NCBI GenBank assembly: GCA_964350315.1
Contig: CAYGJD010000001.1
Span: 1 to 64,000 of the forward strand
Length of the DNA: 64,000 bases
Reading direction: 5' to 3'
Source: JAJZEO01 sp964350315
GTDB lineage: Bacteria > Chlamydiota > Chlamydiia > Chlamydiales > 2-12-FULL-49-11
The translations under genes and the position numbers were made by a program. Below, one piece after another: positions 1 through 8,720 of the stretch. The notes beneath the pieces are model-generated. The model searched no databases. It saw nothing but the letters and a program-made list of their open reading frames with translations, and was not told the origin of the DNA. Position 1 is the stretch's first letter. Each line of letters begins with the position of its first letter.

Positions 1-1357
1 CCTCTCTAGCAAAGAGGGTCAAGCACTTGCCACAAATAACTTCCAAAAAGGATTTTGGCCTGAGGAAAATTGGTGGGAGATGTTTGAAGACAAACAACTC
101 GCATCGTTTATTCAAATAGGAATCGACACAAATCCCTCATTAAAAGCAGCAGAAGCAAGAGTTCGACAAGCAAACCAAGAAGCTTTTGTTGTGCGATCTA
201 AGTTATTGCCAAGCTTAAGTGGTTTAGGTAACTATATTTATTCTTATTTGAGTAAAAAAGGTTTAAATAAGCATTTTAATTCGATCAATCCTAATTTTCA
301 ACTGTTTGCACTATTCTTAGACTTTTCCTACGAGTTCGATTTTTGGAAAAAAAATAAAAATGCTTATGAATCTGCACTCGGCGTCATGCGAACTAAAGAA
401 GCGATAAGTCAACAGACAAAAATGATTTTATCCGTATCTATTGCAAAACAATATTATGAGCTTCAAGCAAATTTAGCCAAAATGGCAGTCTTTCAAGAGA
501 TTTTGGAAAATAAATCAAAGCTATTTAGACTAACAGAATTACGACGAATCAATCGAATTTCAAATACAATAGATGTAAATTCGATCAAGCAGGAAATACT
601 TTCTTTGCAAGAGGCTATCGCAGGACTTGCTGGGGAGTTAAAGCTCCAGAAAAGTTTATTGATTACTCTACTTGGAAAAAATCCCTCTGAAGAGTTAAAA
701 ATCTTAGCAGTTTGGGATGTGCCAGAACGTCCTTTTGAACTTCCAGAAAAAATTGGACTTGGATTGCTTTCAAGACGTCCTGACCTAATGTCACAAGTTT
801 GGAACATTTATAGCATTACAAAACAAGTTGGGGTCGCTGTTGCACAATTTTTACCCGATATTTCTTTGACGAGTTTTGGTGGGACAGATGCAGTGAAGTT
901 CCAAGATCTATTTACCTCAAAATCAGGTTCCATTACAGCGCTTCCTTTTATAAATGCCCCAATATTTACAGGGGGACGTCTAACAGGAGCACTAAAAGCA
1001 AAGCTTGCTACATATGAATCTGCTGTTTTTGATTATAATGAAATGCTTCTAAAAGCAGCAAATGAAGTTGTTTCTGGTTTGGTGAAGATTAATACAACGA
1101 CAGACAAACTGAATTATCAGTGTGATGAAGTTGCGTCTAAAAAAGAGAATTACGATTTGGTTTATTCAAGATATAAGCATGGAATTGACTCCATGTTAAG
1201 TGTTTTGACCATGGATGATCACTACCTTAGAGCAAGGTATAATCAGATTGAGTTATCAAGAGATAGAATAGAAGCGACAATAGAATTAGTTCGAGCTCTA
1301 GGTGGCGGATATCACAATAAAGATGTAGAGGAAAAAAAAGAATTAAATAAAATTTAG
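1..1357 (+). CDS. Outer-membrane efflux factor, TolC/NodT family (5' partial)
   Basis: Outer-membrane channel of a tripartite drug efflux pump. The first ATG in frame is at 80, but the frame is open from base 2 and encodes a Trp-rich stretch (FWPEENWWEMFED) typical of the segment before the first TolC helix in NodT proteins, so the gene starts outside the window and about 26 more codons are visible. The motif NPSLKAAEARVRQA is the family's first repeat; a second repeat begins near SRRPDLMSQVWN, followed by the PIFTGGRLTGAL segment common in this family. The signal peptide or lipobox is not visible. It lies 7 bases before a small ORF and upstream of EmrA- and EmrB-like genes, so it is the outer-membrane component of that operon. 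Family assignment is firm; substrate is unknown. Confidence 0.9.
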   Translation, partial: LSSKEGQALATNNFQKGFWPEENWWEMFEDKQLASFIQIGIDTNPSLKAAEARVRQANQEAFVVRSKLLPSLSGLGNYIYSYLSKKGLNKHFNSINPNFQLFALFLDFSYEFDFWKKNKNAYESALGVMRTKEAISQQTKMILSVSIAKQYYELQANLAKMAVFQEILENKSKLFRLTELRRINRISNTIDVNSIKQEILSLQEAIAGLAGELKLQKSLLITLLGKNPSEELKILAVWDVPERPFELPEKIGLGLLSRRPDLMSQVWNIYSITKQVGVAVAQFLPDISLTSFGGTDAVKFQDLFTSKSGSITALPFINAPIFTGGRLTGALKAKLATYESAVFDYNEMLLKAANEVVSGLVKINTTTDKLNYQCDEVASKKENYDLVYSRYKHGIDSMLSVLTMDDHYLRARYNQIELSRDRIEATIELVRALGGGYHNKDVEEKKELNKI

Positions 1358-1364
1358 GGGGCCA

Positions 1365-1577
1365 ATGGATATTAAACCACATTCACCAGGAAGACCGTTG
1401 TATGCAGATATAAATGAAACGTTTGATGAGTTTCTTATTGCCTCTGGAGTTGGAAAAATGACCTTTAAGATATCAGATGTATGTACGATTACAACAGATT
1501 ATTTAGGTCGAACTCTCCGTTATATGGAATTAGATGAAGATATAGAAGAATTTGAGGAAGAGTTTATCGATGAGTGA
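1365..1577 (+). CDS. Small acidic hypothetical protein inside the efflux operon
   Basis: A 70-residue protein with no family I recognise. The ATG at 1365 follows GGGG by three bases, and the stop overlaps the start of the emrA-like gene by 8 bases (ATGAGTGA), which suggests translational coupling. The C-terminal 16 residues are almost entirely Glu, Asp and hydrophobics (MELDEDIEEFEEEFIDE). It has no signal peptide or membrane segment, so it is probably cytoplasmic. Its position between the outer-membrane factor and the fusion protein is unusual for EmrAB operons. It could be a small regulator or accessory subunit; this is inference from position only. Confidence 0.65.
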   Translation: MDIKPHSPGRPLYADINETFDEFLIASGVGKMTFKISDVCTITTDYLGRTLRYMELDEDIEEFEEEFIDE

Positions 1578-2790
1578 AAACGAAGAAAAAAAACCAGAAC
1601 AACCGACGCAAGAAGTCCCACAAAAGAAGAATAAAAAAGTTTTATTTATTCTAACTTTTTCTTTTGTGTTCATTGCGATCGTTGTTTTTTGTTGGTGGTT
1701 TTTCTTTGCTCGCTTTGAAGCCTCAACTGATGATGCTTATGTTCACGGGAATCAGGTGACTCTAACACCACAGATTCCTGGGATTGTGACTGCCGTAAAT
1801 GTAAATGACACAGAACTTGTCCAACAAGGGCAAGTTCTGATTAAGCTTGATGAAACAGATCGTAAAATTGCGTTTGATAAAGCAAAAAATCAATTGGCTG
1901 AAACAGTTCGTCAAGTTACGCAAATGTTTGAAAAAGTCTATTCTCTAGCAGCTCAATTTGAGAAACAACAAGCTGAATTGTTCAGTGCAGAGGTTGACTA
2001 TATTGATAGAAAACATGTTGTTACTGAGGGAGCTGTCTCTGATGAGGAATTTATTCATTCAGAATCAGCATATTATGCTAAAAAAGCATCTGTTCAAGTT
2101 GTGAAATATGAATTAATGCAAGCGATCTCACAGGTGCAGAATACTACAGTATCAACACATCCTCTTGTAGAAAAAGCAAAAGAACTGGTCAAGCAGTCTT
2201 GGGTGAACTTACAAAGATGTGTGATTATGGCACCTGCAACAGGAATTATTGCTCAAAGAAATGCACAAGTAGGAGAATCTGTTACGCCCGCAACACCATT
2301 ACTTGCGATTATTCCGTTAGATCAAATTTGGGTGAATGCCAATTTCAAAGAAGATGACCTATCATCTATTAGAATCGGCCAACCTGTAGCACTTACAGCA
2401 GATATGTATGGACGCTCTGTTGTTTATACAGGGGAAGTTGTTGGTATAAGTTCAGGTACGGGTGCTGTTTTTTCTCCACTGCCACCGCAAAATGCAACAG
2501 GTAATTGGATCAAAATTGTTCAACGGATTCCAGTTAGAATCTCGATAAATTCAGAGCAGCTTAGACGATTCCCACTCTTTTTGGGATTGTCAATCAATGC
2601 GAAAGTTGACATTCGGGATCAACAAGGAAGACGAATTCCACTAAGAAGTGCAGAAAAACCTTTATATGCAACAACAGTGTTTGAAGATCAGTTAGTTGGT
2701 GCTGATGATGTTATAAACATGATTGTAAAAGAAAACCTAACTTTTGACATGTTGATTACACATGAGATTCTTTCACTAGTTGGGAGATAA
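1570..2790 (+). CDS. emrA: EmrA/HlyD-type membrane fusion protein
   Basis: Periplasmic adaptor linking the inner-membrane MFS pump to the outer-membrane factor. After a charged cytoplasmic head (about 25 residues) comes one membrane helix (roughly residues 24-45), then the signature STDDAYVHGNQVTLTPQIPG, the first half of a biotinyl-lipoyl-like domain. A helical hairpin (about 95-200) follows, then the second lipoyl half (IMAPATGIIAQRNAQVGESV) and the beta-barrel. The ATG at 1570 is preferred over a TTG at 1552 because GAGG lies 12 bases upstream and the protein then begins with the usual charged tail. It overlaps the 70-residue ORF by 8 bases, and the next gene starts 7 bases after its stop. 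The gene symbol reflects family resemblance, not proven function. Confidence 0.9.
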   Translation: MSENEEKKPEQPTQEVPQKKNKKVLFILTFSFVFIAIVVFCWWFFFARFEASTDDAYVHGNQVTLTPQIPGIVTAVNVNDTELVQQGQVLIKLDETDRKIAFDKAKNQLAETVRQVTQMFEKVYSLAAQFEKQQAELFSAEVDYIDRKHVVTEGAVSDEEFIHSESAYYAKKASVQVVKYELMQAISQVQNTTVSTHPLVEKAKELVKQSWVNLQRCVIMAPATGIIAQRNAQVGESVTPATPLLAIIPLDQIWVNANFKEDDLSSIRIGQPVALTADMYGRSVVYTGEVVGISSGTGAVFSPLPPQNATGNWIKIVQRIPVRISINSEQLRRFPLFLGLSINAKVDIRDQQGRRIPLRSAEKPLYATTVFEDQLVGADDVINMIVKENLTFDMLITHEILSLVGR

Positions 2791-2797
2791 TAGTTCG

Positions 2798-4396
2798 ATG
2801 GCAACAGCAGTCGTAGAAAGAAATCTAGAAAATCATGCTTATCACGGAATAAAGCTAATTTTAGCAACAGTTGCGATCTCTCTTGCAACTTTTATGTTTG
2901 TTTTAGATTATACGATTGCAAACGTAGCAATTCCATATATAGCTGGTGGACTTGCTGTTGGCGTTGATCAAGGAGTCTATGTCTTAACTTTTTTTTCTGT
3001 AGGAAATGCTGTATTTCTTCCTCTTACAGGATGGTTTGCAGATCGCTTTGGGATGATGAAGACACTTTTCTGGGCTGTCGCATTCTTTACCTTTTTTTCT
3101 GCAATGTGTGGAGTTGCATCTTCCTTGTTTACGCTTGTTGTCTATCGTTTTTTGCAAGGAGCTGCAGCAGGTCCTCTTGTGCCGTTATCTCAGGCCGCAT
3201 TAACAAAAATTTTTCCCGGGAATAAGCTCAATTCGATCATGATTGTTTTTTCTATGATTATTCTTGTAGCTCCTGTTTTAGGTCCTATTGTGGGGGGGTA
3301 TTTTTGTATTTTTTACACCTGGAGATGGATATTTTATATAAATGTGCCTGTAGGGATTTTTTGCCTTGTAGTCATCTGGACTCTATTGAAACCACTTGAT
3401 GGGAAAAAGATCTTTGCGAAAGTCGATTTTTTGAGTTTCTTTCTTTTGCTTATCGGGATGACAACCCTGCAGCTATTGTTAGATAAGGGAGAGCAATGGA
3501 ATTGGTTTGGTTCAGTGAAGATCCAAATTTGCTTTATTCTATCTGCTGTTTGTCTCTCGTATCTAGTGGTATGGTCGTTCATTGCTAAAAAACCACTGAT
3601 GAAGTTAAGAATATTTGGAGTGAATAAAACCTTCACGCTTGCTTGTGTTCTAATTGCTACGATGTATTCGTTGTACATGGGAACAGTTGTAGTTGTTCCT
3701 CTCTGGTTACAAACATTTCAAGGTTATAATGCATTGTGGGCAGGGATCGCGGTAGCTCCAATAGGTCTTGGCTCTGTTCTTATGGCACCGATCATGGGGC
3801 AGCTTGTACCAAGAATTGGAAGAATGATTCCGATTATCATCGGTTTAATTATTATGGCTCTTGCTTGTCTATACTCACGCTACTATTATTCAGAATTTAG
3901 CCTCTATCAAATCATGATGTCGCGGTTTGTGTTAGGTTTAGGTGTTGGATGTTGGATTGTGCCAGTGATTGGAATGCCTGCATTTGCTCTTAGACCGCAA
4001 AATATGTCAGATGGTCTTGGCCTTTTTCATTTTATTCGGGTGATTTCAGGGGCAATCGGAATTTCATCTTTCACAACACTATTTCAACGTCGTACAATTC
4101 ATCAACACTTTAATATCATATCAAATTTTAACGAGTATTTGCCACAAACGCGCGCATACATGAAAAAAATCAATGAGCTCGGACTTCATGGAGAGCATGC
4201 AACGGCTTTAGCAAATAAAATGGTTGACCAACAAGCAGCATCCCTTGGTTTTGATGAAGTTTCTATGTGTATGATTTGGATGTGTCTTGCGATGTTAGTT
4301 GTTTGCCTTTTTGCCTTCAAATGGGAAAAAGATATAGCAAAGCAAAAAGCTGCAGAAGGGCATGAAAGTAGTTCTCACCATATCCGCCTCGAATAA
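2798..4396 (+). CDS. emrB: EmrB-type MFS drug:H+ antiporter (DHA2, 14 TM)
   Basis: Inner-membrane efflux pump of the DHA2 family. About 14 hydrophobic helices can be counted. Family motifs: LDYTIANVAIPYIAGGLAV in helix 1, GWFADRFGMMKT (motif A), RFLQGAAAGPLVPLSQA (motif B region) and APVLGPIVGGYF (motif C of antiporters). The ATG at 2798 has GGGAG 11 bases upstream; an in-frame TTG at 2780 would overlap emrA and is less likely. It ends in a soluble His/Ser-rich tail. Together with the two preceding genes it forms a complete tripartite pump. The gene is convergent with another MFS transporter, with only 12 bases between the stops and no clear terminator. Confidence 0.92.
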   Translation: MATAVVERNLENHAYHGIKLILATVAISLATFMFVLDYTIANVAIPYIAGGLAVGVDQGVYVLTFFSVGNAVFLPLTGWFADRFGMMKTLFWAVAFFTFFSAMCGVASSLFTLVVYRFLQGAAAGPLVPLSQAALTKIFPGNKLNSIMIVFSMIILVAPVLGPIVGGYFCIFYTWRWIFYINVPVGIFCLVVIWTLLKPLDGKKIFAKVDFLSFFLLLIGMTTLQLLLDKGEQWNWFGSVKIQICFILSAVCLSYLVVWSFIAKKPLMKLRIFGVNKTFTLACVLIATMYSLYMGTVVVVPLWLQTFQGYNALWAGIAVAPIGLGSVLMAPIMGQLVPRIGRMIPIIIGLIIMALACLYSRYYYSEFSLYQIMMSRFVLGLGVGCWIVPVIGMPAFALRPQNMSDGLGLFHFIRVISGAIGISSFTTLFQRRTIHQHFNIISNFNEYLPQTRAYMKKINELGLHGEHATALANKMVDQQAASLGFDEVSMCMIWMCLAMLVVCLFAFKWEKDIAKQKAAEGHESSSHHIRLE

Positions 4397-4408
4397 GGCA
4401 ACATCTCA

Positions 4409-5653
4409 TTACAGTTTTTTCGGATGAGCTTTGAGGACTTTTTTGTATGACAGAGCAAGACCTGCAGAAAATAGACAAAAAACAGCTCCAATGACGTAGG
4501 GCAAGTAGAGCCAAATAGCAATAAGGAATCCACCAAAAAGTCCTACAAGAGTCTCACAAAGAACCATACAAGTTTGATTTAATCCAAGAGCCTCTCCCTG
4601 CTGCTTTTTATCAACAGCATTAGAAATAAGAAGAGAGGAAAAGCTTAGCCCTAGCGCAATGAAATAACTTGGGAAAATTAGAGTAATCCAAATGGCATTT
4701 TTGATTGGAAATAGAATCAAAATAATTAAAGAGATTGAAAGTCCAAAGGCAGCAATAGCAAGTGTTTTAGATTGGGCAAATTTTCTGCCTAAAAATGCAT
4801 ATGTCAGAGGGGCAAAGCAGATAAAGATAGAAAGGTAAGCCTCTAAACTGCCAATTTCTCTAGGCGTTGCAGCAAACCAGCGATACATCAAAGTCCCAAA
4901 GTAAATAAAGAAAATAAAAGTAGGCAGATAGAAGAAAAAATTGGTTGTGTAAAGTCGTCTCATTGGAGCGCGTTTTAGCAGTGTAACAAAAGATGTGAAA
5001 ATCTCTTTAATATGCACATATTTTTTTCGGTGAATCTTATCAAGACTCTCATTGAAGGAGAAAATCACAAGAAGAAGGCATAAGAAAAGAAATAAGGATG
5101 AGGCCCAAAAGGGAGTTGCATAAGAAAACCAAGATACAAGTGTTGGATCAGCAAGCCATCCACCTAAGAGGGGACCAACTATCCAACCAGTGCTTGAGAA
5201 AGTAATTAACCAGCCAAAGTTTTTTGTTTTATCGCCACCTTCTTCGCTCAGGTCGGCCATAACGGCAGTTGCAATTGTGATGTTCCCTTCAAAAATACCA
5301 GTAAGAAATCGACCAAGGAACAAAAGTGGAAGGAATTTTATATGCACGGCAACAGCAGTTACAAGATAGAGTAAAGCTGTACAAAACAGAGTGATGACAA
5401 GTACTGGTTTTCGACCATAGGCATCAGAGAGTCGCCCGAAAATGGGGCAGCCAAAAAACTGGCCAAGAGGATACATTGCAATGCTAAAGCCCAGTAAAAT
5501 GTTTCTGACAGAGAGAGATGTCTCAAAAGGTAAGTAGCCAAGACTTGGATCTAGGAACATTGATGGAAGGATAGGAAATACAATAGAAAATCCTACATAG
5601 CCAAGAAAAAGCACAAGTAGGATAGAAAATTTTTGCCTGATATTTGTCTTCAT
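4409..5653 (-). CDS. MFS transporter (DHA1/TetA-like, 12 TM)
   Basis: A 414-residue transporter with about 12 membrane helices. GRLSDAYGRKPVLVIT after helix 2 is motif A of drug:H+ antiporters, and GPLLGGWLADP after helix 5 matches motif C. It is shorter than and not closely similar to the neighbouring EmrB. A substrate cannot be predicted. The ATG at 5653 has no strong ribosome binding site. It is transcribed away from the small gene starting at 5709, so the 55-base gap must hold promoters for both directions. Confidence 0.85.
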   Translation of the reverse strand: MKTNIRQKFSILLVLFLGYVGFSIVFPILPSMFLDPSLGYLPFETSLSVRNILLGFSIAMYPLGQFFGCPIFGRLSDAYGRKPVLVITLFCTALLYLVTAVAVHIKFLPLLFLGRFLTGIFEGNITIATAVMADLSEEGGDKTKNFGWLITFSSTGWIVGPLLGGWLADPTLVSWFSYATPFWASSLFLFLCLLLVIFSFNESLDKIHRKKYVHIKEIFTSFVTLLKRAPMRRLYTTNFFFYLPTFIFFIYFGTLMYRWFAATPREIGSLEAYLSIFICFAPLTYAFLGRKFAQSKTLAIAAFGLSISLIILILFPIKNAIWITLIFPSYFIALGLSFSSLLISNAVDKKQQGEALGLNQTCMVLCETLVGLFGGFLIAIWLYLPYVIGAVFCLFSAGLALSYKKVLKAHPKKL

Positions 5654-5673
5654 ATTTCAAGTTTACTCAACAG

Positions 5674-5702
5674 TTGCTTTTTTGCTAAGCAGATTGTACA
5701 AT
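5674..5702 (+). promoter_or_regulatory. Candidate sigma-70 type promoter, possibly giving a leaderless mRNA
   Basis: TTGCTT (5674-5679), a 17-base spacer and TACAAT (5697-5702) form a good match to a housekeeping promoter. Transcription would start about seven bases after the -10 box, at the ATG of the next gene (5709), so the transcript would have almost no leader. No ribosome binding site is visible. Confidence 0.4.
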
Positions 5703-5708
5703 GATTGC

Positions 5709-6137
5709 ATGAATGAGCCTCTTGTAGCAGATAGATACGCTTCTGTTGAATGGATTGATACACCATCTGAAATAGATCCAACATATACAGAAAATGTGGA
5801 ACTTATTCCACTAAAGGCCTCACAAGCAGGTCTTGGGCCGATATATATCGAAAACAATGTCGATATGCTTTTTGAATTCACCCCGCCAAAAACATTTGCA
5901 ATTTTTGAGCCATTAGTGGGATATAAGACAAAATTAAAGCGTCTTTTTTTTATCAAAATACTTTCAAGTTTTGATCCTGATACTGCGATAGATGTATTAG
6001 ATGATCTATTTGATAAGGGATTTGAAGATAATGATGATCAGGCAGAGGCAATCTACGAAATGCTTCAAAGTTTAAAAGGGCTTAACTCACTTTTAGAAGA
6101 AATTCTTCTCCGCATACTTTCAACAATCAAATCGTAA
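5709..6137 (+). CDS. Hypothetical acidic protein
   Basis: A 142-residue protein of unknown function without signal peptide or membrane segment. The first half carries PTYTENVELIPLKAS and an FTPPKTFAIFEPLVGYK segment; the C-terminal half is an acidic amphipathic helix region (DPDTAIDVLDDLFDKGFEDND, then a Leu-rich helix). A TTG at 5682 would extend it by 9 codons, but that lies within the candidate promoter, so the ATG is used. It stands between divergent and convergent neighbours and appears monocistronic. No homologue recognised. Confidence 0.6.
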   Translation: MNEPLVADRYASVEWIDTPSEIDPTYTENVELIPLKASQAGLGPIYIENNVDMLFEFTPPKTFAIFEPLVGYKTKLKRLFFIKILSSFDPDTAIDVLDDLFDKGFEDNDDQAEAIYEMLQSLKGLNSLLEEILLRILSTIKS

Positions 6138-6140
6138 AGC

Positions 6141-7610
6141 TTAATGTAAAGCTTTTGCAAGTTCTGTATACGTTGAAGTTAGTTCGACATATTCCTCGGA
6201 TGAATGAATGACAGTCGGCTTAACAAAGATTAAGATAGAGCTCTTGTCGGCCTTTTTCTCTTTTCTAGAGAAGAAACCACCAATATAAGGGATTCCTCCA
6301 AGACATGGAGGGCCAGTTTTAGCTTTTGCTTCGACTGTTCTTGTCATGCCGCTAAGAATAAGAAAATGTCCATCTGGAACATGAGCATTGGTCGACATGT
6401 TCGTTTTTGAAGTCTTAATGCCGCTTAGCTGTTGCCCCTTGTGAATCGTTTGATCCATGGCTTCTGTGATTTCTTCTGAAATTTTAAGAGTCACAATATC
6501 GTTTTTGCCAATCAGAGGAGTAATATTTAGACTTACACCAACATCACGATACTCGATGTTTGCAGTTGTTTGTTGAGATGATCCAATGGTTTGGACAAGT
6601 GATCCAGCAAAGGGGAGGTTATTGCCAACAAAGATAGTTGAGCCTTTATTTTCCTGAGCAAGGATCTTTTGATTCAAAACAATCGAATAGTCGCTTTCAC
6701 CTTGAAGGGCAGAAATTAGAGATCCAAGAGAGAGAAAAGACTTCCCTTTATGGAAGATGATATCACCAATAATGCCAAGATCAAAACCACGAACAGTTGG
6801 GAATTGATTTAGACCAGTTGGAGTCGTTGTTGCATCAATTGATTTCATTGTTTCAGCAAATGAGACCTTGTCACTTGATGGTTCAAAATTTCCAGAACCA
6901 AAACCAAAACGGTTTTTAATTTTACTGTTTAAAGACCACTGGACACCAAAATCAAGAGAGTTATTCATGCTTGTTTCAACAACTAATACTTCAATGAAGA
7001 CCTGTTTAATCGGGGAGTCAAGAGTTGATATTAAGTGAGTCATTTCTTCAATGATTCCAGGTGTTCCAGAAAAGAATAAAGAATTTGTTGATTCAATCCA
7101 TTGAACAGAGGCAATCGAAGCAAGCATTTGTTCATCGCCCACTCTGTTTGAAATCAAATCAGTAGACATTTGCTTTATTGCTGCCATGATTTCAGAACCT
7201 TGATGGTATTGAAGCTTGTAGAGATGGAATCTTCCATCTTTAATCATAGGAGCGAGGGGAGGTTTATTTGAGGATGTATAAACTTCATCAGAGGATTGAA
7301 TCGGCTGATTTCTTATAATGTAGTAATCACCCTGCTTTTTCACTTCTAAGCCGTTGTGATTTAACAGCTCGATTAAAATGGCAAGAAGATCTTCTGGAGA
7401 TGCTGCCTTGCCTGAATAAAAACTTACATCAAAATCAAGAAGAGACTCATCTGCGATGAAATTCACATGTGAGATCCGGCTAATAAAGCGAATCAGCTCA
7501 TTCATTGGAACTTTTGGAAAATCGATCACATAGTCATCATCGTAGGCGCTTAATTGAAAAAAAAGCAAAAAAGAGAGAAAAGTAATAAAGCGAATGCAGG
7601 TTTTCTTCAT
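6141..7610 (-). CDS. GspD-type secretin, short form
   Basis: An outer-membrane secretin of 489 residues. An N-terminal signal peptide (MKKTCIRFITFLSFLLFF...) is followed by one N0/N1-like module (FPKVPMNELIRFISRISHVN, then a second small alpha/beta domain with LQYHQGSEIMAAIKQM). The C-terminal secretin domain contains VFIEVLVVETSMNN and ends with VPDGHFLILSGMTR and PCLGGIPYIGGFFSRK, the classic secretin closing motif. Type II GspD is usually 650-750 residues with four N domains, so this form lacks part of the periplasmic neck. ATG at 7610 gives a proper signal peptide; a TTG at 7625 is an alternative. No other type II secretion genes are nearby. It could also be a type IV pilus-like or type III-like secretin; the closing motif fits GspD best. 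Confidence 0.85.
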   Translation of the reverse strand: MKKTCIRFITFLSFLLFFQLSAYDDDYVIDFPKVPMNELIRFISRISHVNFIADESLLDFDVSFYSGKAASPEDLLAILIELLNHNGLEVKKQGDYYIIRNQPIQSSDEVYTSSNKPPLAPMIKDGRFHLYKLQYHQGSEIMAAIKQMSTDLISNRVGDEQMLASIASVQWIESTNSLFFSGTPGIIEEMTHLISTLDSPIKQVFIEVLVVETSMNNSLDFGVQWSLNSKIKNRFGFGSGNFEPSSDKVSFAETMKSIDATTTPTGLNQFPTVRGFDLGIIGDIIFHKGKSFLSLGSLISALQGESDYSIVLNQKILAQENKGSTIFVGNNLPFAGSLVQTIGSSQQTTANIEYRDVGVSLNITPLIGKNDIVTLKISEEITEAMDQTIHKGQQLSGIKTSKTNMSTNAHVPDGHFLILSGMTRTVEAKAKTGPPCLGGIPYIGGFFSRKEKKADKSSILIFVKPTVIHSSEEYVELTSTYTELAKALH

Positions 7611-7726
7611 GTATAGGTCTATCAACGATTTTTAAGAGAGAATATAACATGTTTTGGATCAATCTTTAAGACTTTTTTCACTAATAGATGTGATTTTAGA
7701 ACGTAGTGTTTTTTTGATCCGCTCCC

Positions 7727-7750
7727 AGAGCGTGCTGCAAGGCACGCTCT
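7727..7750. other. Perfect 9-bp inverted repeat (hairpin)
   Basis: AGAGCGTGC (7727-7735), loop TGCAAG, GCACGCTCT (7742-7750). It lies between the secretin start and the end of the tandem paralogue operon, 30 bases after that operon's last stop on the minus strand. Neither direction has a T-run right after the stem, so it is not a canonical intrinsic terminator. It may still end or protect the minus-strand transcript. Confidence 0.6.
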
Positions 7751-7780
7751 AGTGGGATTCTTTAAGGGAATTTAATAAGT

Positions 7781-8696
7781 TTATTCAGGAAGTTCAGCAG
7801 TTAAGATAAGAACATCCAACCAAAGAGTTGCTTCAGGCGTGTAATGAGTTATCTCAGTGCCATCTGATGTGAATTTATAAGGTATAACTTCAGATGTGTG
7901 AAAATGCAACGTCAAATTCATCTCTTTTAGATCAGTTAAGGAACGTCCTTTGAATTCGATTTCATATCCAGTAGTCGCCTCTTTGATTTTGGCACTTACG
8001 TTATACTTATCGAAAGGAAGTAGCTCATCATGTTTGTTAAGATCATGTGATTTTTTGTCCGATAAAAAGATGAAAACTTTAGACATTTTTTTTGGAGAGT
8101 CTAGAGCTATTTGCTTTGTTTCAATTACCGTTATTGGGCTTGCTTGCTTACATGCAGTGTCTAAAGAGTAAAACATTTCTCTATGAAGTTGATTGTTATG
8201 CCACATAGGCGGTTCGACCTTATCATTTGCATTGATTGAGTCTATTCGCATTGTCGAGGAGTTGAATTGATATAGGAATCCAAAATCAGAGGTATCTGTT
8301 CTTAGTGTGCGAATACAATCATAACCTGGTTCGTTACTATACCAAGCATACCAATGATCACCCGAGCTGAGAATAATCTCTAGTTTATTTACTTTGCCGC
8401 TATGATGAGTTTTCATGTACTCAAGTGTTGGTTGTGTTTGGTTTTTTGGGTTAATCCCCTTTGTACGCAGATCAACTTGGCAGCAAGTGATGAAGTAAAC
8501 GAAGTGATTAAACGCGCTCTTTAAAACAGAGNNNNNNNNNNNNNNNNNNNNNNNNNNNNNNNNNNNNNNNNNNNNNNNNNNNNNNNNNNNNNNNNNNNNN
8601 NNNNNNNNNNNNNNNNNNNNNNNNNNNNNNNTTTTTTGATGTTGGTGGAAGTGTTGCTGGAGCAGCTACGCTCTGTGGTCCTCTTAATATTTCCAT
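7781..8696 (-). CDS. Tandem paralogue A of an unknown family (interrupted by assembly gap)
   Basis: Third gene of a three-gene operon. It begins at 8696 with an excellent AAGGAGA ribosome site and the same first 21 residues as paralogue B (MEILRGPQSVAAPATLPPTS). The coding sequence enters the N run at 8631 and re-emerges at 8531 with SVLKSAFNHFVYFITCC, then continues to the stop at 7781. The apparent break into two ORFs results only from the arbitrary 100-N gap: paralogue B has 33 bases at this place, which would restore the frame and give about 282 residues. The TLEYMKTHHSG block and the LWLDVLILTAELPE end match B and C. The short hydrophobic block with adjacent cysteines is the most conserved part. 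Function unknown. Confidence 0.8.
8488..8696. repeat. Near-identical segment repeated in the tandem paralogues
   Basis: 8632-8696 matches 9550-9614 with only one or two differences, and about 50 bases ending at 8531 match the segment ending at 9516. The 35-base core ending in CGCTCTTTAAAACAGAG is also present in C (ending at 10446). Divergence rises sharply outside the N-terminal coding part, which suggests recent duplication or gene conversion restricted to the 5' ends. Confidence 0.8.
8532..8631. other. Assembly gap (100 N)
   Basis: Exactly 100 N, the usual placeholder for a gap of unknown size. It falls in the N-terminal region shared almost identically by paralogues A and B, so the assembly probably broke at the repeat. 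By comparison with B the true missing piece may be about 33 bases, but a longer lost or collapsed repeat copy cannot be excluded. Confidence 0.95.
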
Positions 8697-8720
8697 TTAA
8701 TTTCTCCTTATTATTTTTTG

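Noticed and set aside
8508..8696. Separate 62-codon ORF starting at 8696
   Set aside because: It arises from translating across the N run at an arbitrary length; comparison with paralogue B shows it is the N-terminus of paralogue A.
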